In this document: in pieces, positions 33,527 to 44,048 of the stretch
How positions within the stretch are numbered: position 1 is the first letter of the stretch
Layout of the letters: each line of letters starts with the position of its first letter
Source: an uncultured Sphingomonadaceae bacterium
Lineage (GTDB): Bacteria; Pseudomonadota; Alphaproteobacteria; Sphingomonadales; Sphingomonadaceae
Reading direction: 5' to 3'
NCBI GenBank assembly: GCA_947488845.1
Contig: CANLBM010000001.1
Location: 62,001 to 126,000 of the forward strand
Length of the DNA stretch: 64,000 bases
Program-made: the position numbers and the translations under genes
The notes under the pieces: model-generated
Databases searched by the model: none
The model's input: only the letters and a program-made list of their open reading frames with translations
What the model was told of the DNA's origin: nothing

Positions 33527-34485
33527 GGGGCCGGGATCGCGACAGACGGCGCAAGCGGCGAAGGCTGGTCGACCCGTTCCCCTTCGGCAGTACGCAATTG
33601 TTGCGGTTCCAGTATCGCTGCGGTTTCAATGACATCCAGCGCCCGCCGAGCTTCATTATAGCGACGTGCCTTTTCCATCCATTGCAAGACATCGTCATCT
33701 TCTGCAATCCCGGGCAGCTTCTCGACTTCGGCGATCGCGGCATCGACATTGCCGGTTTCGACATAGCGTTTGGCCCGGATCAATCGCTGTTGCGGTGCCG
33801 GGGATGGCGTGCCTTGACGGCGAATGACGAATAATTCGGAAAGTTCCCGCTGAAAGTCAGTCCAGAAGCCTGCACCGCTCGAACCGGTGGTCAGCGCCGG
33901 ACCCAGTTCGTCCAGTCCTGCGGACAATTCTTCCAGCGTTACCGGCTGGCGAGAAGCGTTGACAATGGTAGTCACCGCCTTGGGCTGTGCATCGCCAAAA
34001 CGCAGTCGCAATTGAGGATCGATATAGCCAAGCGGTGATCCGCGATCCAGCGCGCGACGGGCGGCAAAGGCGATCAGCAGCCCTTCTGCCCGGGCCGCAT
34101 TGCCCGACGCCGCCTGTGCTTGCACATTGATCCGTGACAACCGGTCTTCCAGATCGGCAACGCGCACGGCCAGCGCACGCTCCAGTTCCGGTGTCAGTGC
34201 CGGCGCCGCCGGCTCGCTTGATTGCGTTGATGTCGGCAAGACAGTGCCATCCGCATCAATACGGTTGGCAAGCGCCGTCACCGGGTCAGCAGTTTTGCCC
34301 GCATCGCCACTGGCGACCGCCGCCATTTCCGCATCAGGCTCGCTGTCAAAGGGGTTGTAACGGGACAATATCCATCCGGTCAGAATCGCCCCTCCGATGA
34401 AGGCCACGACCATCAGAATCAGCACGTTGCGCGTCAAATTGCTCTTGCCAGTTGATGGCGAAAGCCTTTCATAATCCCGGCTCAT
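33523..34485 (-). CDS. Mitofilin-like (alphaproteobacterial Mic60) inner-membrane protein
   Basis: 320 residues. One N-terminal membrane span (about 20-41), a Pro/Ala/Ser-rich linker, a coiled-coil region (about 95-130) and a C-terminal helical domain (QRLIRAKRYVETGNVDAAIAEVEKLPG). This architecture, plus position directly after hemC-hemD, matches the alphaproteobacterial Mic60 homologues (COG4223) known from hem operons. Mic60 shapes inner-membrane invaginations and contacts the outer membrane. Sequence identity to mitofilin is low, so the call rests partly on context. Confidence 0.72.
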   Translation of the reverse strand: MSRDYERLSPSTGKSNLTRNVLILMVVAFIGGAILTGWILSRYNPFDSEPDAEMAAVASGDAGKTADPVTALANRIDADGTVLPTSTQSSEPAAPALTPELERALAVRVADLEDRLSRINVQAQAASGNAARAEGLLIAFAARRALDRGSPLGYIDPQLRLRFGDAQPKAVTTIVNASRQPVTLEELSAGLDELGPALTTGSSGAGFWTDFQRELSELFVIRRQGTPSPAPQQRLIRAKRYVETGNVDAAIAEVEKLPGIAEDDDVLQWMEKARRYNEARRALDVIETAAILEPQQLRTAEGERVDQPSPLAPSVAIPAP

Positions 34486-34531
34486 TACGGCTCCTTTTCT
34501 TCAGTCAGGCCGCAGGACGGACCAAATCCTC

Positions 34532-35218
34532 TCAACATGACCGGCATAGTGCGCTCGCCAAGGACAGTAAAGCGTCGTCGTCCGGATGGCTTGCGGTTTG
34601 AACCTTTTTCCATCCCTGTCCGGCCGCTTCAGCCACTTTTTCAGAAAATGCCAACACGTGATGCCTGCTTTTGGGCAACCCCAACCGGTCCAGTTCCGAC
34701 ACAAAATGTCTCGCAGCCCGCGCCGAATGCAACAGAATGACGGTTTCCCCGGCGAGACAGGCTTTTGCCCGTTTTCCCAGCGCAATTGCGGTTGAACGAT
34801 ATACCGGCACGATTTCCAGCTGCTGGTCCACTGCAGAGAGATCGGTATGATCGTCGCCAGCGAGCCATAATATGTTCCGGTACCGACCATCCTCCAGCCT
34901 GCCCAGAAGATCTCGCGCGCTGGTCGCTCCCGTTTCCGCGACATGGAAACCGGCTTCTGTCGCCGCAGACGCCGTTTTCTCGCCCACCGCCAATATCGGC
35001 AATGATCGATAGGCGTCCAGTTGTGGTCCGCCAAATCCGAGCGCGTTGGCGCTGGTCAGCAGCAGCGCGTCAAAATCCTTTGTTTCCGGACCGGACCAGG
35101 CAATCGGCTCGACGACAAACAGCGGATCGACAATCGCCGGCAATCCCAACTCCTTCGCCCGCCGCTCCGTCTGCAGCGCCCCGTCAAGCGGTCGAAGGAT
35201 CAGCAGCGGCAGATTCAT
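34532..35218 (-). CDS. hemD: Uroporphyrinogen-III synthase
   Basis: 228 residues, two-domain HemD fold. Recognisable blocks: ALLLTSANALGF, PILAVGEKTASAATEAGF, ILWLAGDD, VYRSTAIAL and VILLHSARAARHFV. Closes hydroxymethylbilane to uroporphyrinogen III. Start overlaps the hemC stop (ATGA); downstream is the mitofilin-like gene. Confidence 0.9.
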   Translation of the reverse strand: MNLPLLILRPLDGALQTERRAKELGLPAIVDPLFVVEPIAWSGPETKDFDALLLTSANALGFGGPQLDAYRSLPILAVGEKTASAATEAGFHVAETGATSARDLLGRLEDGRYRNILWLAGDDHTDLSAVDQQLEIVPVYRSTAIALGKRAKACLAGETVILLHSARAARHFVSELDRLGLPKSRHHVLAFSEKVAEAAGQGWKKVQTASHPDDDALLSLASALCRSC

Positions 35219-36168
35219 CGGCCAAATACGGCTTTCAGATCGGCACTGGCCTGCCCCAATAACGTGTTGGCCAAAATACCCGGAGCGGAAACATCGCCGG
35301 TATCAAAGCTGGATTGACCACTGATGCACTCGGATCCGTCGGGCAGCAATATTTCGGCCCGCAGAAAAACGGTTGCCCCCTCGATCGTCGCCAGAGCAGC
35401 GACCGGGCTGTGACAATCCGCGGTCAATTGCTCCAGAAACAGGCGTTCGGCGATGACAGAGCGAAATGTGTTCGTGGAAGATATCGCATGCATAAGCCGG
35501 CGAACATGGGAATCGTCGGACCGCGTCTCTATCCCTATCGCGCCCTGCGCCGGGGCAGGCAGCATGACCTCATCGGAAATATCCGTGCCCACATCGTCCA
35601 TGTCCAGCCGGTTCAGCCCGGCAGCGGCGAGCAGGGTCGCGTCATATTCGCCGTCTTCAATCTTCTGGAGCCGACTTTGCACATTGCCGCGAATCAGTCG
35701 GATATCGAGATCTTTTCTCTGCCGCAAAAGCTGGGCCTTGCGGCGCGGTGACGCAGTGCCGACAATCGCGCGCTCGGCCAGGGACTCGATTGAATCCGCT
35801 CCGATCAGCCGGTCGTGGATATCCGCCCGTTCGAGCATGGCCGCAAGTATGAAGTCGCCCGGACGGATGGTTTCCACATCCTTCATACTGTGCACTGCGC
35901 AGTCGATTTCGCCGTTGCCAAGCGCGCGATCCAGTTCCTTTGTCCATAGCGCCTTGCCGCCGATTTCCGCCAGCGAACGATCGAGAATCTTGTCGCCGCT
36001 GGCAATCATTGGCACCAGTTCGACCTGATCGGGCCGCCAGCCATGCACCGAAAGCAGCGCATTGGCCGCCATTGTGGCTTGCGCCAGTGCAAGCGGTGAC
36101 TGGCGCGTACCAATACGCAAGGGCCGATCCAGCCCGGCGAGAATCTCTTTTTTGCTGTCTTCGCTCAT
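35215..36168 (-). CDS. hemC: Porphobilinogen deaminase
   Basis: 317 residues. Diagnostic motifs RIGTRQSPLALAQA, VHSMKDVE and IGTASPRRKAQLLR, and the dipyrromethane-cofactor Cys in LTADCHSPVAALA. Polymerises four porphobilinogens into hydroxymethylbilane. First gene of hemC-hemD-mitofilin, divergent from tsaD across 44 bp. Confidence 0.95.
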   Translation of the reverse strand: MSEDSKKEILAGLDRPLRIGTRQSPLALAQATMAANALLSVHGWRPDQVELVPMIASGDKILDRSLAEIGGKALWTKELDRALGNGEIDCAVHSMKDVETIRPGDFILAAMLERADIHDRLIGADSIESLAERAIVGTASPRRKAQLLRQRKDLDIRLIRGNVQSRLQKIEDGEYDATLLAAAGLNRLDMDDVGTDISDEVMLPAPAQGAIGIETRSDDSHVRRLMHAISSTNTFRSVIAERLFLEQLTADCHSPVAALATIEGATVFLRAEILLPDGSECISGQSSFDTGDVSAPGILANTLLGQASADLKAVFGR

Positions 36169-36212
36169 GATAGCGCTTGTCCTAATGGCTTGAGCGCCTA
36201 AGTAAAAGCGTC

Positions 36213-37247
36213 ATGAGCCTGATCTTGGGAATTGAATCCAGCTGCGACGAAACGGCAGCCTCGCTAGTTACGTCTGAGCGCGAAATTCTGGCGCACAAAT
36301 TGGCAGGACAAGAAGCGGAACATGCTCCCTATGGCGGTGTGGTTCCGGAAATCGCCGCACGCGCGCATGCCGAGATCCTGACACCGCTGATCGCAGCCGC
36401 GCTCGAAGAAGCGGGAAAATCGCTCGATGACGTCGACGCGATCGCCGCCACTGCTGGCCCCGGTCTGATAGGCGGTGTGATGGTCGGCCTGGTCACCGGC
36501 AAGGCGCTGGCGATGGCTGCCGGCAAGCCCCTGATCGCGGTCAATCATCTCGAAGGTCACGCATTGTCCCCGCGACTGGTCAACGCGGATCTGGCCTTTC
36601 CCTATCTGCTGATGCTGGTATCCGGTGGCCATTGCCAGATATTGCGCGTCGAAGGCGTTGGCCAATATCGACGACTGGCGACCACCATTGATGATGCGGC
36701 CGGTGAAGCATTCGACAAGACGGCGAAAATATTGGGCCTGGGCTATCCGGGCGGCCCCAAAGTCGAGGCTTTTGCCCGTCAGGGTGATCCGACCGCGGTT
36801 TCCCTGCCGCGCCCCCTGATCAAATCAAAGGAACCGCATTTTTCTTTTGCCGGACTTAAAAGCGCCGTGGTGCGCGCCCATCAAAGCGGTGCCCACAGAC
36901 CCGAAGACATCGCTGCCTCCTTTCAGCAGGCTGTGGTCGATTGCCTGCGCGACCGGCTGGAAAAGGCTGTTCACGATCATGGCAGTTGCGCGCATCTCGT
37001 CGTCGCTGGCGGTGTCGCGGCCAACACTCCGATCCGCGCCATGCTGCAACAGGTCGCGGAGGAGAATGACATGGTCTTTACCGCTCCCCCGCAATGGCTG
37101 TGCACCGACAATGCGGCGATGATTGCCTGGGCCGGCGCAGAACGTTTCGCAGCGGGTCTGACCGATCCGCTGGATTTTGTTGCAAGACCGCGCTGGCCGC
37201 TTGATCCGACGGCTGAAAAGGCGCGCGGCGCGGGGGTGAAAGCATGA
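36213..37247 (+). CDS. tsaD: tRNA N6-threonylcarbamoyladenosine transferase subunit TsaD
   Basis: 344 residues, ASKHA fold. [25 protein letters not shown], metal-binding HLEGHALSP and SGGHCQIL are intact. Transfers threonylcarbamoyl to A37 of ANN-decoding tRNAs, with TsaB/E. Its stop overlaps the gpsA start (ATGA). Confidence 0.95.
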   Translation: MSLILGIESSCDETAASLVTSEREILAHKLAGQEAEHAPYGGVVPEIAARAHAEILTPLIAAALEEAGKSLDDVDAIAATAGPGLIGGVMVGLVTGKALAMAAGKPLIAVNHLEGHALSPRLVNADLAFPYLLMLVSGGHCQILRVEGVGQYRRLATTIDDAAGEAFDKTAKILGLGYPGGPKVEAFARQGDPTAVSLPRPLIKSKEPHFSFAGLKSAVVRAHQSGAHRPEDIAASFQQAVVDCLRDRLEKAVHDHGSCAHLVVAGGVAANTPIRAMLQQVAEENDMVFTAPPQWLCTDNAAMIAWAGAERFAAGLTDPLDFVARPRWPLDPTAEKARGAGVKA

Positions 37248-38239
37248 CTGTTACGACAGCGAGAATTGGCGTGATCGGCGCGGGCGCATGGGGGACAGCC
37301 CTCGCACAGGTGCTATCTGAAGATCGGGACGAATTTCTGCTCTGGGCCCGGGAGCCCGAAGTGGTCGAGCAGATCAATACAAGCCATCAAAACCGCTCAT
37401 TTCTTCCCGGCCACCGTCTCCGCGACAATATCCGCGCCACCCAGGATTGGGACGCGATGGCAGCCTGCGACGTGCTGTTGCTGGTCACACCGGCACAACA
37501 TCTGCGCGCCACCCTTCAGGCGTTACCCGATTCCGGCGCGGCACTGATCCTGTGCTGCAAGGGGATCGAGGCACGAAGCCGGCTCTTGTTGAGCGAGGTT
37601 GCCAAGATCGTGCGACCGGATAACGACCTCGCAGTCCTGTCTGGCCCGACCTTTGCCCATGAAGTGGCGCAAGGCCTGCCAACCGCCCTGACACTGGCGT
37701 GCGAAAGCGAAGCTCTTTGGGAGCGGCTCAACCCGCTGATCGCGAAAGCCAGCTTCCGGCCTTATTATTCCGACGACGTCGTCGGCGCGGAAATTGGCGG
37801 CGCGGTCAAGAATGTGCTCGCGATTGGCTGCGGCGTGGTCGACGGAGCCGGCCTGGGTCAAAATGCCCGCGCCTCCCTGATCAGTCGCGGCTTTGCCGAA
37901 ATGCTCCGCTACGGCGCGGCTCGCGGAGCCCGGGCAGACACGCTCGCCGGCCTGTGCGGACTTGGCGATCTTGTACTCACCTGCTCTTCGACCAGCTCGC
38001 GCAATTTCTCGCTCGGCAAGGGATTGGGCGAAGGTATATCCGCCGAAGCGCTTCTTTCAGACCGGACAACGGTTGCCGAAGGCGCCTCTACCGCTCCTGT
38101 CCTGCAGCAGGATGCAAAGGCGCGCCAGGTAGATATGCCGATAGTCGATGCTGTCTGCGCTTTGCTGGCAGGCGAGGCTGACGTTCAGTCTGTGGTCACA
38201 CAGCTCATGAAAAGGCCGCTGGTCTCCGAACGCAGATAG
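37244..38239 (+). CDS. gpsA: Glycerol-3-phosphate dehydrogenase [NAD(P)+]
   Basis: 331 residues. Rossmann motif [32 protein letters not shown] and the catalytic Lys in [17 protein letters not shown]. Reduces dihydroxyacetone phosphate to sn-glycerol-3-phosphate for phospholipid synthesis. Coupled to tsaD. Confidence 0.95.
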   Translation: MTVTTARIGVIGAGAWGTALAQVLSEDRDEFLLWAREPEVVEQINTSHQNRSFLPGHRLRDNIRATQDWDAMAACDVLLLVTPAQHLRATLQALPDSGAALILCCKGIEARSRLLLSEVAKIVRPDNDLAVLSGPTFAHEVAQGLPTALTLACESEALWERLNPLIAKASFRPYYSDDVVGAEIGGAVKNVLAIGCGVVDGAGLGQNARASLISRGFAEMLRYGAARGARADTLAGLCGLGDLVLTCSSTSSRNFSLGKGLGEGISAEALLSDRTTVAEGASTAPVLQQDAKARQVDMPIVDAVCALLAGEADVQSVVTQLMKRPLVSERR

Positions 38240-38318
38240 ACCGCCAAGCCATGATGATGACAAATTCCCGAAACTGCTATAAGCAGCTTTCCCTTAAGCG
38301 GGCCAGCCGGAGAGCGAT

Positions 38319-39842
38319 TTGAACATTCCTGAAACATCAGCTACGGCTGGTGCAGCACCAATCGATGGCGATGCGCCCGCTGACAAGAGCAAGGACGATA
38401 TTGCCGCGCTGGCCAAAGGTGGACGGACCAATATTTTCGGTTTTCTGCTGCGTCTGGCCGCTCGTCTGCCGTTTCTGTTCATTGCCGGTCGAATTTATGG
38501 AGCGGAAGCGCTCGGCCGCTTTGCCTATGCGATTTTGGTGGTCGAATTTGCGGCGCAGCTCGCAACCCTTGGCCTCAAGCGGGGACTGGCAGCGCAGCTC
38601 AGCAAGACCCAGCGCGCTCACGTCCACGTGGTCTGGGACGGCTTGCTGGTAAGCTTTCTGGCGTCCGCTGTCGCGGCGGCGATCCTCATCGCCTTTCCGT
38701 TCATCATGTTCCCCAACAGCGAGATCAACGGGCTCGACCGGTTCCTGCCGCTGGTCATATTCACCGTCGTTGGGGCCGACATTGCACTGGCCGCCCTCGC
38801 CTATCGTTACGATATTGCCTCGACTGTGCGCGCCCGGTCGGTTGTCGAGCCCTGGACAATCAGCATCGCCGCTTTTCTCTTCTCTTATTATTCGCTCCGC
38901 GACGGCCTGATCCTTTCCTATGTCGTGTCGATGATCGCCGCGTTGCTGGCATCGCTCTGGCCCCTGTTCAAAAGCTATGGCCTGCCGCACGGCTGGCGAC
39001 CGGAACCGATGAAAATCGCGAAAATCGCCCGGCGCAACATGCCGCTAGCCGCGGCCGATGCCGCCGAATGGGGATCACGCAGGCTCGATCTGGCCATTCT
39101 CGGCCTGTTTGCTTCCCCGGCGATCGTCGGAATCTATTATATCGCGCAACAGGTGGCGAGCCTGCCGCAGAAGCTGAAAACCAGTTTCGATCCCATTCTC
39201 GGCCCTGTTATCACCCGCAATCTGGAAGCAGGCAATTTGAAAGCCATTGCCAGCCAGGTCAGCCAGGTCGGATACTGGATCATTGCCGCACAAATCGGCA
39301 TTGCTCTGGCGCTGGCGATTCCCGGAGAAGCGGTGATGGGGCTGGTCGGACCGGGTTTTGTCGGCGGAACCGGGGCTCTTGCGTTCCTGCTGGCAGCCGA
39401 AGCCGTGGCGGCAACCGCCGTGGTCAGCGAATCCGCTTTGGTCTATATCGCCCGCCATCGGAACCTGCTGATCTCGCTGTCGATGCTGCTGTTGCAGGCG
39501 GCACTAAGCGTGGCATTCATTCAGGTTTGCGTGCTTATGGGCTGGGGGCCGTTGTTTCAGGCTGCCGCTGTCGCTGCGGCGCTGATGGTGGCTCTCGCAT
39601 ATGCTTCGGTGGTCAAGGCGATCTTCCTGTCGAAGCTGCTCGACGCGCCGGTCAATGGCTGGCGCTGGACCTTGCTGCTTGCGGTCGGCGTGGCAAGCGC
39701 GGTCGGCTATCTCGCCACCTTTCTTCCCGAATGGATGGAACTGATCGTCGGCATCCCGATGATCCTCGGCAGCTATGCCTGGATCATCTGGAAATGGGGC
39801 TTTGGACCGGAAGACCGGAAATTGTTCAAAATGAAAGGCTGA
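38319..39842 (+). CDS. Polysaccharide/lipid flippase (MOP superfamily)
   Basis: 507 residues from a TTG start with CCGGAGAGCGAT upstream. Cytoplasmic, charged N-terminus (about 40 residues) then 12-14 hydrophobic segments, with GGRTNIFGFLLRLAARLPFLFIAGRIYGAEALGRFAYA typical of Wzx/RfbX-type flippases. Probably moves an undecaprenyl-linked glycan or similar lipid across the inner membrane. No glycosyltransferase genes adjoin it, so the cargo is unknown. Abuts the convergent kinase gene. Confidence 0.83.
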   Translation: MNIPETSATAGAAPIDGDAPADKSKDDIAALAKGGRTNIFGFLLRLAARLPFLFIAGRIYGAEALGRFAYAILVVEFAAQLATLGLKRGLAAQLSKTQRAHVHVVWDGLLVSFLASAVAAAILIAFPFIMFPNSEINGLDRFLPLVIFTVVGADIALAALAYRYDIASTVRARSVVEPWTISIAAFLFSYYSLRDGLILSYVVSMIAALLASLWPLFKSYGLPHGWRPEPMKIAKIARRNMPLAAADAAEWGSRRLDLAILGLFASPAIVGIYYIAQQVASLPQKLKTSFDPILGPVITRNLEAGNLKAIASQVSQVGYWIIAAQIGIALALAIPGEAVMGLVGPGFVGGTGALAFLLAAEAVAATAVVSESALVYIARHRNLLISLSMLLLQAALSVAFIQVCVLMGWGPLFQAAAVAAALMVALAYASVVKAIFLSKLLDAPVNGWRWTLLLAVGVASAVGYLATFLPEWMELIVGIPMILGSYAWIIWKWGFGPEDRKLFKMKG

Positions 39843-40841
39843 TCAGCCGAGACGAACCTTCACCAGCTGTGCCAGATCGGCTTCCGGGCGCGCGCCATAA
39901 TGGGAAATCACCTCTGCTGCGGCAATCGCGCCAATAGTCAGGCATTCTTCCATCGGACGCTGCTCGATACAACCGCTGAGGAAGCCGGCCGCAAAAAGAT
40001 CGCCGGCACCCGTCGTATCGACGATATGCTCGACCGGTTCCGCCGCAACGGCCGTTGTTTTGCCATCCCGAACGGCGATCGCCCCTTTCTCGCTTCGCGT
40101 CACGATGAGCGTTTCGACCTTGGCAGCCGTTTGCGCAACGGCGGCATCAAAATCTTCGGTTTCGCTCAGCATCATGATTTCTGCTTCATTGGCGAACAGA
40201 ATGTCGATCTTGCCGCCATCGATCAGACCGACAAATTCATCCCGGTGCCGGTCGACACAGAATGTATCCGACAGGGTGAAGGCTACCTTGCGGCCATGTT
40301 CCCTGGCGATATCGATACCCAGTGCCATCGCGGCCTTGGGCTCCTCGGCATCCCACAAATAACCTTCCAGATACAGAATCGCACCGCTTGCAATCAGGGC
40401 TGAGTCAACCGCCGCAGGGGGCAGGAATTGCGATGCGCCGAGAAAAGTGTTCATCGTCCGCTGTGCATCCGGCGTGACAAAAATCAGGCAGCGCGCCGTT
40501 GGCGGCTCCTTACCCAGAGGCGGCACGTCAAAATCAATCCCGGTTGCGCGGATATCATGGGCGAAAACCTCACCCAGCTGATCGTCGGCCACTTGCGCGA
40601 TCAAGGCGCATTGGCGCCCCAGAACAGATGCACCGGCAAGCGTGTTGGAACCAGAACCGCCGCTAATTTCCCGCGCCGGCCCCATGTCGCGATATAATTC
40701 CTGCGCCCGCGCGGCGTCGATCAGCGCCATGCTACCCTTGACCAGCTGCTCCTCGTCGAGAAAATCGTCGCTGGATTGAGAGATAACATCAACAATTGCA
40801 TTGCCGATGGCGACAATATCGTAACGGGCTTCAGTGCTCAT
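39843..40841 (-). CDS. PfkB-family kinase, probable adenosine kinase
   Basis: 332 residues. Ribokinase fold: AIGNAIVDVISQ, GGSGSNTLAGASVLG, the C-terminal PfkB signature DTTGAGDLFAAGFLSG with the catalytic Asp. Overall resemblance is to bacterial and eukaryotic adenosine kinases, which phosphorylate adenosine to AMP; another nucleoside or sugar remains possible. Confidence 0.85.
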   Translation of the reverse strand: MSTEARYDIVAIGNAIVDVISQSSDDFLDEEQLVKGSMALIDAARAQELYRDMGPAREISGGSGSNTLAGASVLGRQCALIAQVADDQLGEVFAHDIRATGIDFDVPPLGKEPPTARCLIFVTPDAQRTMNTFLGASQFLPPAAVDSALIASGAILYLEGYLWDAEEPKAAMALGIDIAREHGRKVAFTLSDTFCVDRHRDEFVGLIDGGKIDILFANEAEIMMLSETEDFDAAVAQTAAKVETLIVTRSEKGAIAVRDGKTTAVAAEPVEHIVDTTGAGDLFAAGFLSGCIEQRPMEECLTIGAIAAAEVISHYGARPEADLAQLVKVRLG

Positions 40842-40948
40842 AAATTTCCTCTTGGGGTAGATTGTCCGGTTGGGGGTCCGTTACGGCTTTGCCCCCATGC
40901 CATCAAGCAGAATTGACGCTGGCCGGGCAATCGTGACATGAAGCGCAA

Positions 40949-41629
40949 ATGTTTCAGGCCTTCACCCGCTCCCTCGCCCAGCTTGGCGACCGCACCATAT
41001 TGGCGATCCTGCTGAAGGTCATATTGCTGAGCCTGCTGTTGTTCGCGATTTTCGGCGTAGCAGCCTATTTCGGGCTGGTGTGGTCATTTGCCTGGCTTGG
41101 CTGGAATGATGGCGGTTTTGCCGCCGCTGCTGCTGCCGCGATCATCGCCATACTGACCGGATTGTTGCTGTTCCGCATTGTCGCCATCTTCGTCCTCAAC
41201 ATCTTCTCGGATGATATTGTCGACGCCGTTGAACGCCGATATTATCCGGATCGGGCAGAGACTGCGAAACCGCCGGGCTATGTGCTCGGCATCAAAATGG
41301 GGCTCGCTTCCGCTGGCCGCGCGCTCGGCTATAATATTCTCGCCGCGCCGCTCTACGCGGTGCTTCTCGTCACCGGTATCGGTGCGCCAATTGCCTTTTT
41401 CGCGGTCAATGCCATTTTGCTGGGACGCGATCTGCAGGACATGGTTTTCGCCCGCCACGCCGCCGACTATCGCAATCTGGCAGCCGGACCAGGCCTAGCC
41501 AAGTTAGACCGTTTCATCCTCGGATTGATCGCTGCACTGTTGCTCGCAATACCTTTCGTCAATTTCCTTGCGCCGCTTTTGGGAGCCGCTATGGCTACCC
41601 ATCTGGTGCATCGGAAGAAGGAAATATGA
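40949..41629 (+). CDS. EI24/CysZ-like membrane protein
   Basis: 226 residues, about five hydrophobic segments with the EI24-domain pattern IFSDDIVDAVERRYYPD, LLVTGIGAPIAFFAVNAILLGRDLQDMV. CysZ transports sulfate in E. coli; distant members like this one are not functionally defined, and no cys genes are near. Overlaps the lipoprotein gene by ATGA. Confidence 0.8.
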   Translation: MFQAFTRSLAQLGDRTILAILLKVILLSLLLFAIFGVAAYFGLVWSFAWLGWNDGGFAAAAAAAIIAILTGLLLFRIVAIFVLNIFSDDIVDAVERRYYPDRAETAKPPGYVLGIKMGLASAGRALGYNILAAPLYAVLLVTGIGAPIAFFAVNAILLGRDLQDMVFARHAADYRNLAAGPGLAKLDRFILGLIAALLLAIPFVNFLAPLLGAAMATHLVHRKKEI

Positions 41630-42000
41630 TCCGCATGAATGCCAAATTTCTTATATTGTTCAGCCTGCCCGCTCTAGCGGCCTGTGCGTCGACAACGGCG
41701 ACAAGAAGCCCGAGCCTGCCAGCCGCGCCGGCTTCCCCGCTCCAGTCGGTAGCAGGTCTCGATATCGTCATGGGCAAGACCGCCGGTCAGCTTGTCCGTC
41801 TGTTCGGAAAACCGCAGCTGGATATATCCGAACCGCCAGCCCAGAAACTCCAGTTTGCAAGCGGCGCCTGTATACTGGATGCCTATCTGTACCCGCCCGA
41901 AAATGGCGGTGCCAGCCGGGTTACCCATATCGACGCACGCCGCAGCGATGGCGCAGCGGTCGACAGGGTGAGTTGCGTAAACGCCCTAAGGTCGCGCTAG
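41626..42000 (+). CDS. Small lipoprotein
   Basis: 124 residues. Signal with lipobox LPALAAC (Cys at about 20), a Ser/Pro-rich linker, and a core with [16 protein letters not shown], reminiscent of BamE/SmpA-like beta-lactamase-inhibitor folds, plus a second Cys pair (GACILDA, RVSCVNA). Translationally coupled to the EI24 gene; ends inside the convergent queG 3' end. Function unknown. Confidence 0.7.
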   Translation: MIRMNAKFLILFSLPALAACASTTATRSPSLPAAPASPLQSVAGLDIVMGKTAGQLVRLFGKPQLDISEPPAQKLQFASGACILDAYLYPPENGGASRVTHIDARRSDGAAVDRVSCVNALRSR

Positions 42001-43041
42001 GGCCAGTTGATCGAGCGCCCAGCCGGCGGCGTCCCTGACTGCATCATCGTCATCGTCCAGAAGCGCCCGAACCGGCGCGATCAAGGCTTCATCACCGCTG
42101 TTACCCGCTGCGATCAGGGCGTTGCGTACCATCCTGTCGCGGCCGGAGCGCTTGATCGGCGATCCGGAAAATATCTTGCGGAAACTTGCGTCATCAAGCG
42201 CGAGCAGATCGGCCAGCGCCGGCGCAGTCAGCTCCGCGCGCGGTAGGAAAGCTTTGTTTGCTGCGCCCGCCCGGGCAAATTTGTTCCACGGACAGACTGC
42301 CAGACAGTCGTCACAGCCGTAGATATGATTGCCGATTGCTTTGCGATACTGGTGCGGGATCGGTCCCTTGTGCTCGATTGTCAGATAGGAAATGCAGGCC
42401 CTTGCATCGAGCTGATAGGGAGCGGGAAAAGCGCCCGTCGGACAGATGTCCTGGCAGGCCGAGCAGCTGCCACAGCTGTCTTTTCCCGGCTTTGACGGCG
42501 CCAGTTCGAGCGTCGTGTATATCGCGCCCAGAAACAGCCAGCTTCCGTGCTCCCTGCTGACGATATTGGTATGCTTGCCCTGCCAGCCGATGCCTGCCGC
42601 CTCGGCCAGCGGTTTTTCCATCACCGGCGCGGTATCGACGAAGACCTTTACCTCGCATTCCGCCTGCTCGATCAGCCAGCGGGCGGTCCGCTTGAGCGCG
42701 CCTTTGACGACATCGTGATAATCCTTGCCCTGCGCATAGACGGAAATACGGCCGTGATCGGCAACGCTTTCCAGCCCGAATGGATCGGTGCCCGGCGCAT
42801 AGCTCATGCCCAGCATGATGACCGAACGGACCTCAGGCCACAAACGGGTCGGGTCGGACCGTTCATCGGCCCGGCTCTCCATCCAGATCATGTCGCCGTG
42901 GCTGCCGTCCGCCAGCCATTGCTTCAGACGCTGCCGCGTTTTTGGTGCCAACCGTCCCGGAGCGATGCCGACCGCAGCGAAACCCTCTTCTCTGGCCCTT
43001 TTTTCGAGTGCTTTGTCTAATGTTAACTTGTCATTCGGCAT
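41986..43041 (-). CDS. queG: Epoxyqueuosine reductase
   Basis: 351 residues. Cobalamin-binding catalytic domain followed by two 4Fe-4S motifs, [16 protein letters not shown] and [14 protein letters not shown], and a HEAT-like C-terminal segment ([23 protein letters not shown]). Catalyses the last step of tRNA queuosine synthesis. Its 3' end overlaps the lipoprotein gene by 15 bp. Confidence 0.94.
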   Translation of the reverse strand: MPNDKLTLDKALEKRAREEGFAAVGIAPGRLAPKTRQRLKQWLADGSHGDMIWMESRADERSDPTRLWPEVRSVIMLGMSYAPGTDPFGLESVADHGRISVYAQGKDYHDVVKGALKRTARWLIEQAECEVKVFVDTAPVMEKPLAEAAGIGWQGKHTNIVSREHGSWLFLGAIYTTLELAPSKPGKDSCGSCSACQDICPTGAFPAPYQLDARACISYLTIEHKGPIPHQYRKAIGNHIYGCDDCLAVCPWNKFARAGAANKAFLPRAELTAPALADLLALDDASFRKIFSGSPIKRSGRDRMVRNALIAAGNSGDEALIAPVRALLDDDDDAVRDAAGWALDQLALARP

Positions 43042-43085
43042 AGACTTTCCCTATCAAGCACTGTCGACAGATATGAAAGCCGTAA

Positions 43086-44048
43086 ATGCACGCGCCACAT
43101 TCCGAATTTGCCATAGAAGCTCGCAATATAGTCAAGAGATTCGATGGCGAAGCCGCCGTCGACGGTATTGACCTGACGATAGAGAAAGGCAGCATATTCG
43201 GGATATTGGGTCCGAATGGAGCGGGCAAGACCACGACCTTGCGGATGCTGCTCGGGATCATTGATCCCGACGAGGGCGAGCGGTTTCTGCTCGGATCACC
43301 GGAGCCGATCTCCATGGCCCATCAGGTCGGCTATCTCCCCGAAGAACGCGGTCTCTACCCATCGATGAAAGCATTTGATGCTATTGCGTTCATGGGCGCA
43401 TTGCGCGGATTGCCGCTGGCCGAAGGCCGCAAGCGCGGCCGGGCAATGATGGAAGATCATGGCCTGGGTGAGGCAGCCGACAAACAGATCCGCCAGCTAT
43501 CCAAAGGCATGGCACAGACCGTGCAGTTGCTCGGCACGCTGGTGCACGATCCCGATCTGATCATTCTGGACGAGCCGTTTTCCGGTCTGGATGCGCTGAA
43601 TCAGGGCAAGCTGGAACGATTGATCCGGGCGCAGGCGGACAGGGGCGTGACCGTGATTTTCTCGACCCATGTGATCGCCCATGCCGAGCGGCTGTGCGAG
43701 GAAATCGCCATTATCGCCGATGGAAAAATCCCGTTCAAGGGCAAGGTTTCCGAGGCCCGTGACCGGCTCCGTCCGCAGGTCCATCTCGAAACACGCAATC
43801 TCGACGGTCCCTGGCGCACAGCAATTCCTGCAGATTGCAAACCGCTCGGCCACAACTGGCATTTCACTTTGCCCGAAAGCGGCGTCGAACCTTTGTTAAA
43901 TGCTCTGGTGGAAGGTGATGCCGGCATCGAGTCCCTCTCCATCGAGCGTCCCGGGCTGCACGACGCCTTTGTCCAGATCGCTGGCGACGCAGCCGCACGG
44001 AAAATGGACGCCGATGCTGCGAACAACAACGGGGACGAACGAGCATGA
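43086..44048 (+). CDS. ABC-2 type exporter ATPase (NatA-like)
   Basis: 320 residues. Walker A GILGPNGAGKTTTLRML, signature RQLSKGMAQTVQLLGTL, Walker B LIILDEPFSGLD, and the C-terminal extension of the NatA/DrrA group. Pairs with the permease whose ATG overlaps its stop. Substrate unknown (Na+, lipids or drugs in relatives). Confidence 0.88.
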   Translation: MHAPHSEFAIEARNIVKRFDGEAAVDGIDLTIEKGSIFGILGPNGAGKTTTLRMLLGIIDPDEGERFLLGSPEPISMAHQVGYLPEERGLYPSMKAFDAIAFMGALRGLPLAEGRKRGRAMMEDHGLGEAADKQIRQLSKGMAQTVQLLGTLVHDPDLIILDEPFSGLDALNQGKLERLIRAQADRGVTVIFSTHVIAHAERLCEEIAIIADGKIPFKGKVSEARDRLRPQVHLETRNLDGPWRTAIPADCKPLGHNWHFTLPESGVEPLLNALVEGDAGIESLSIERPGLHDAFVQIAGDAAARKMDADAANNNGDERA

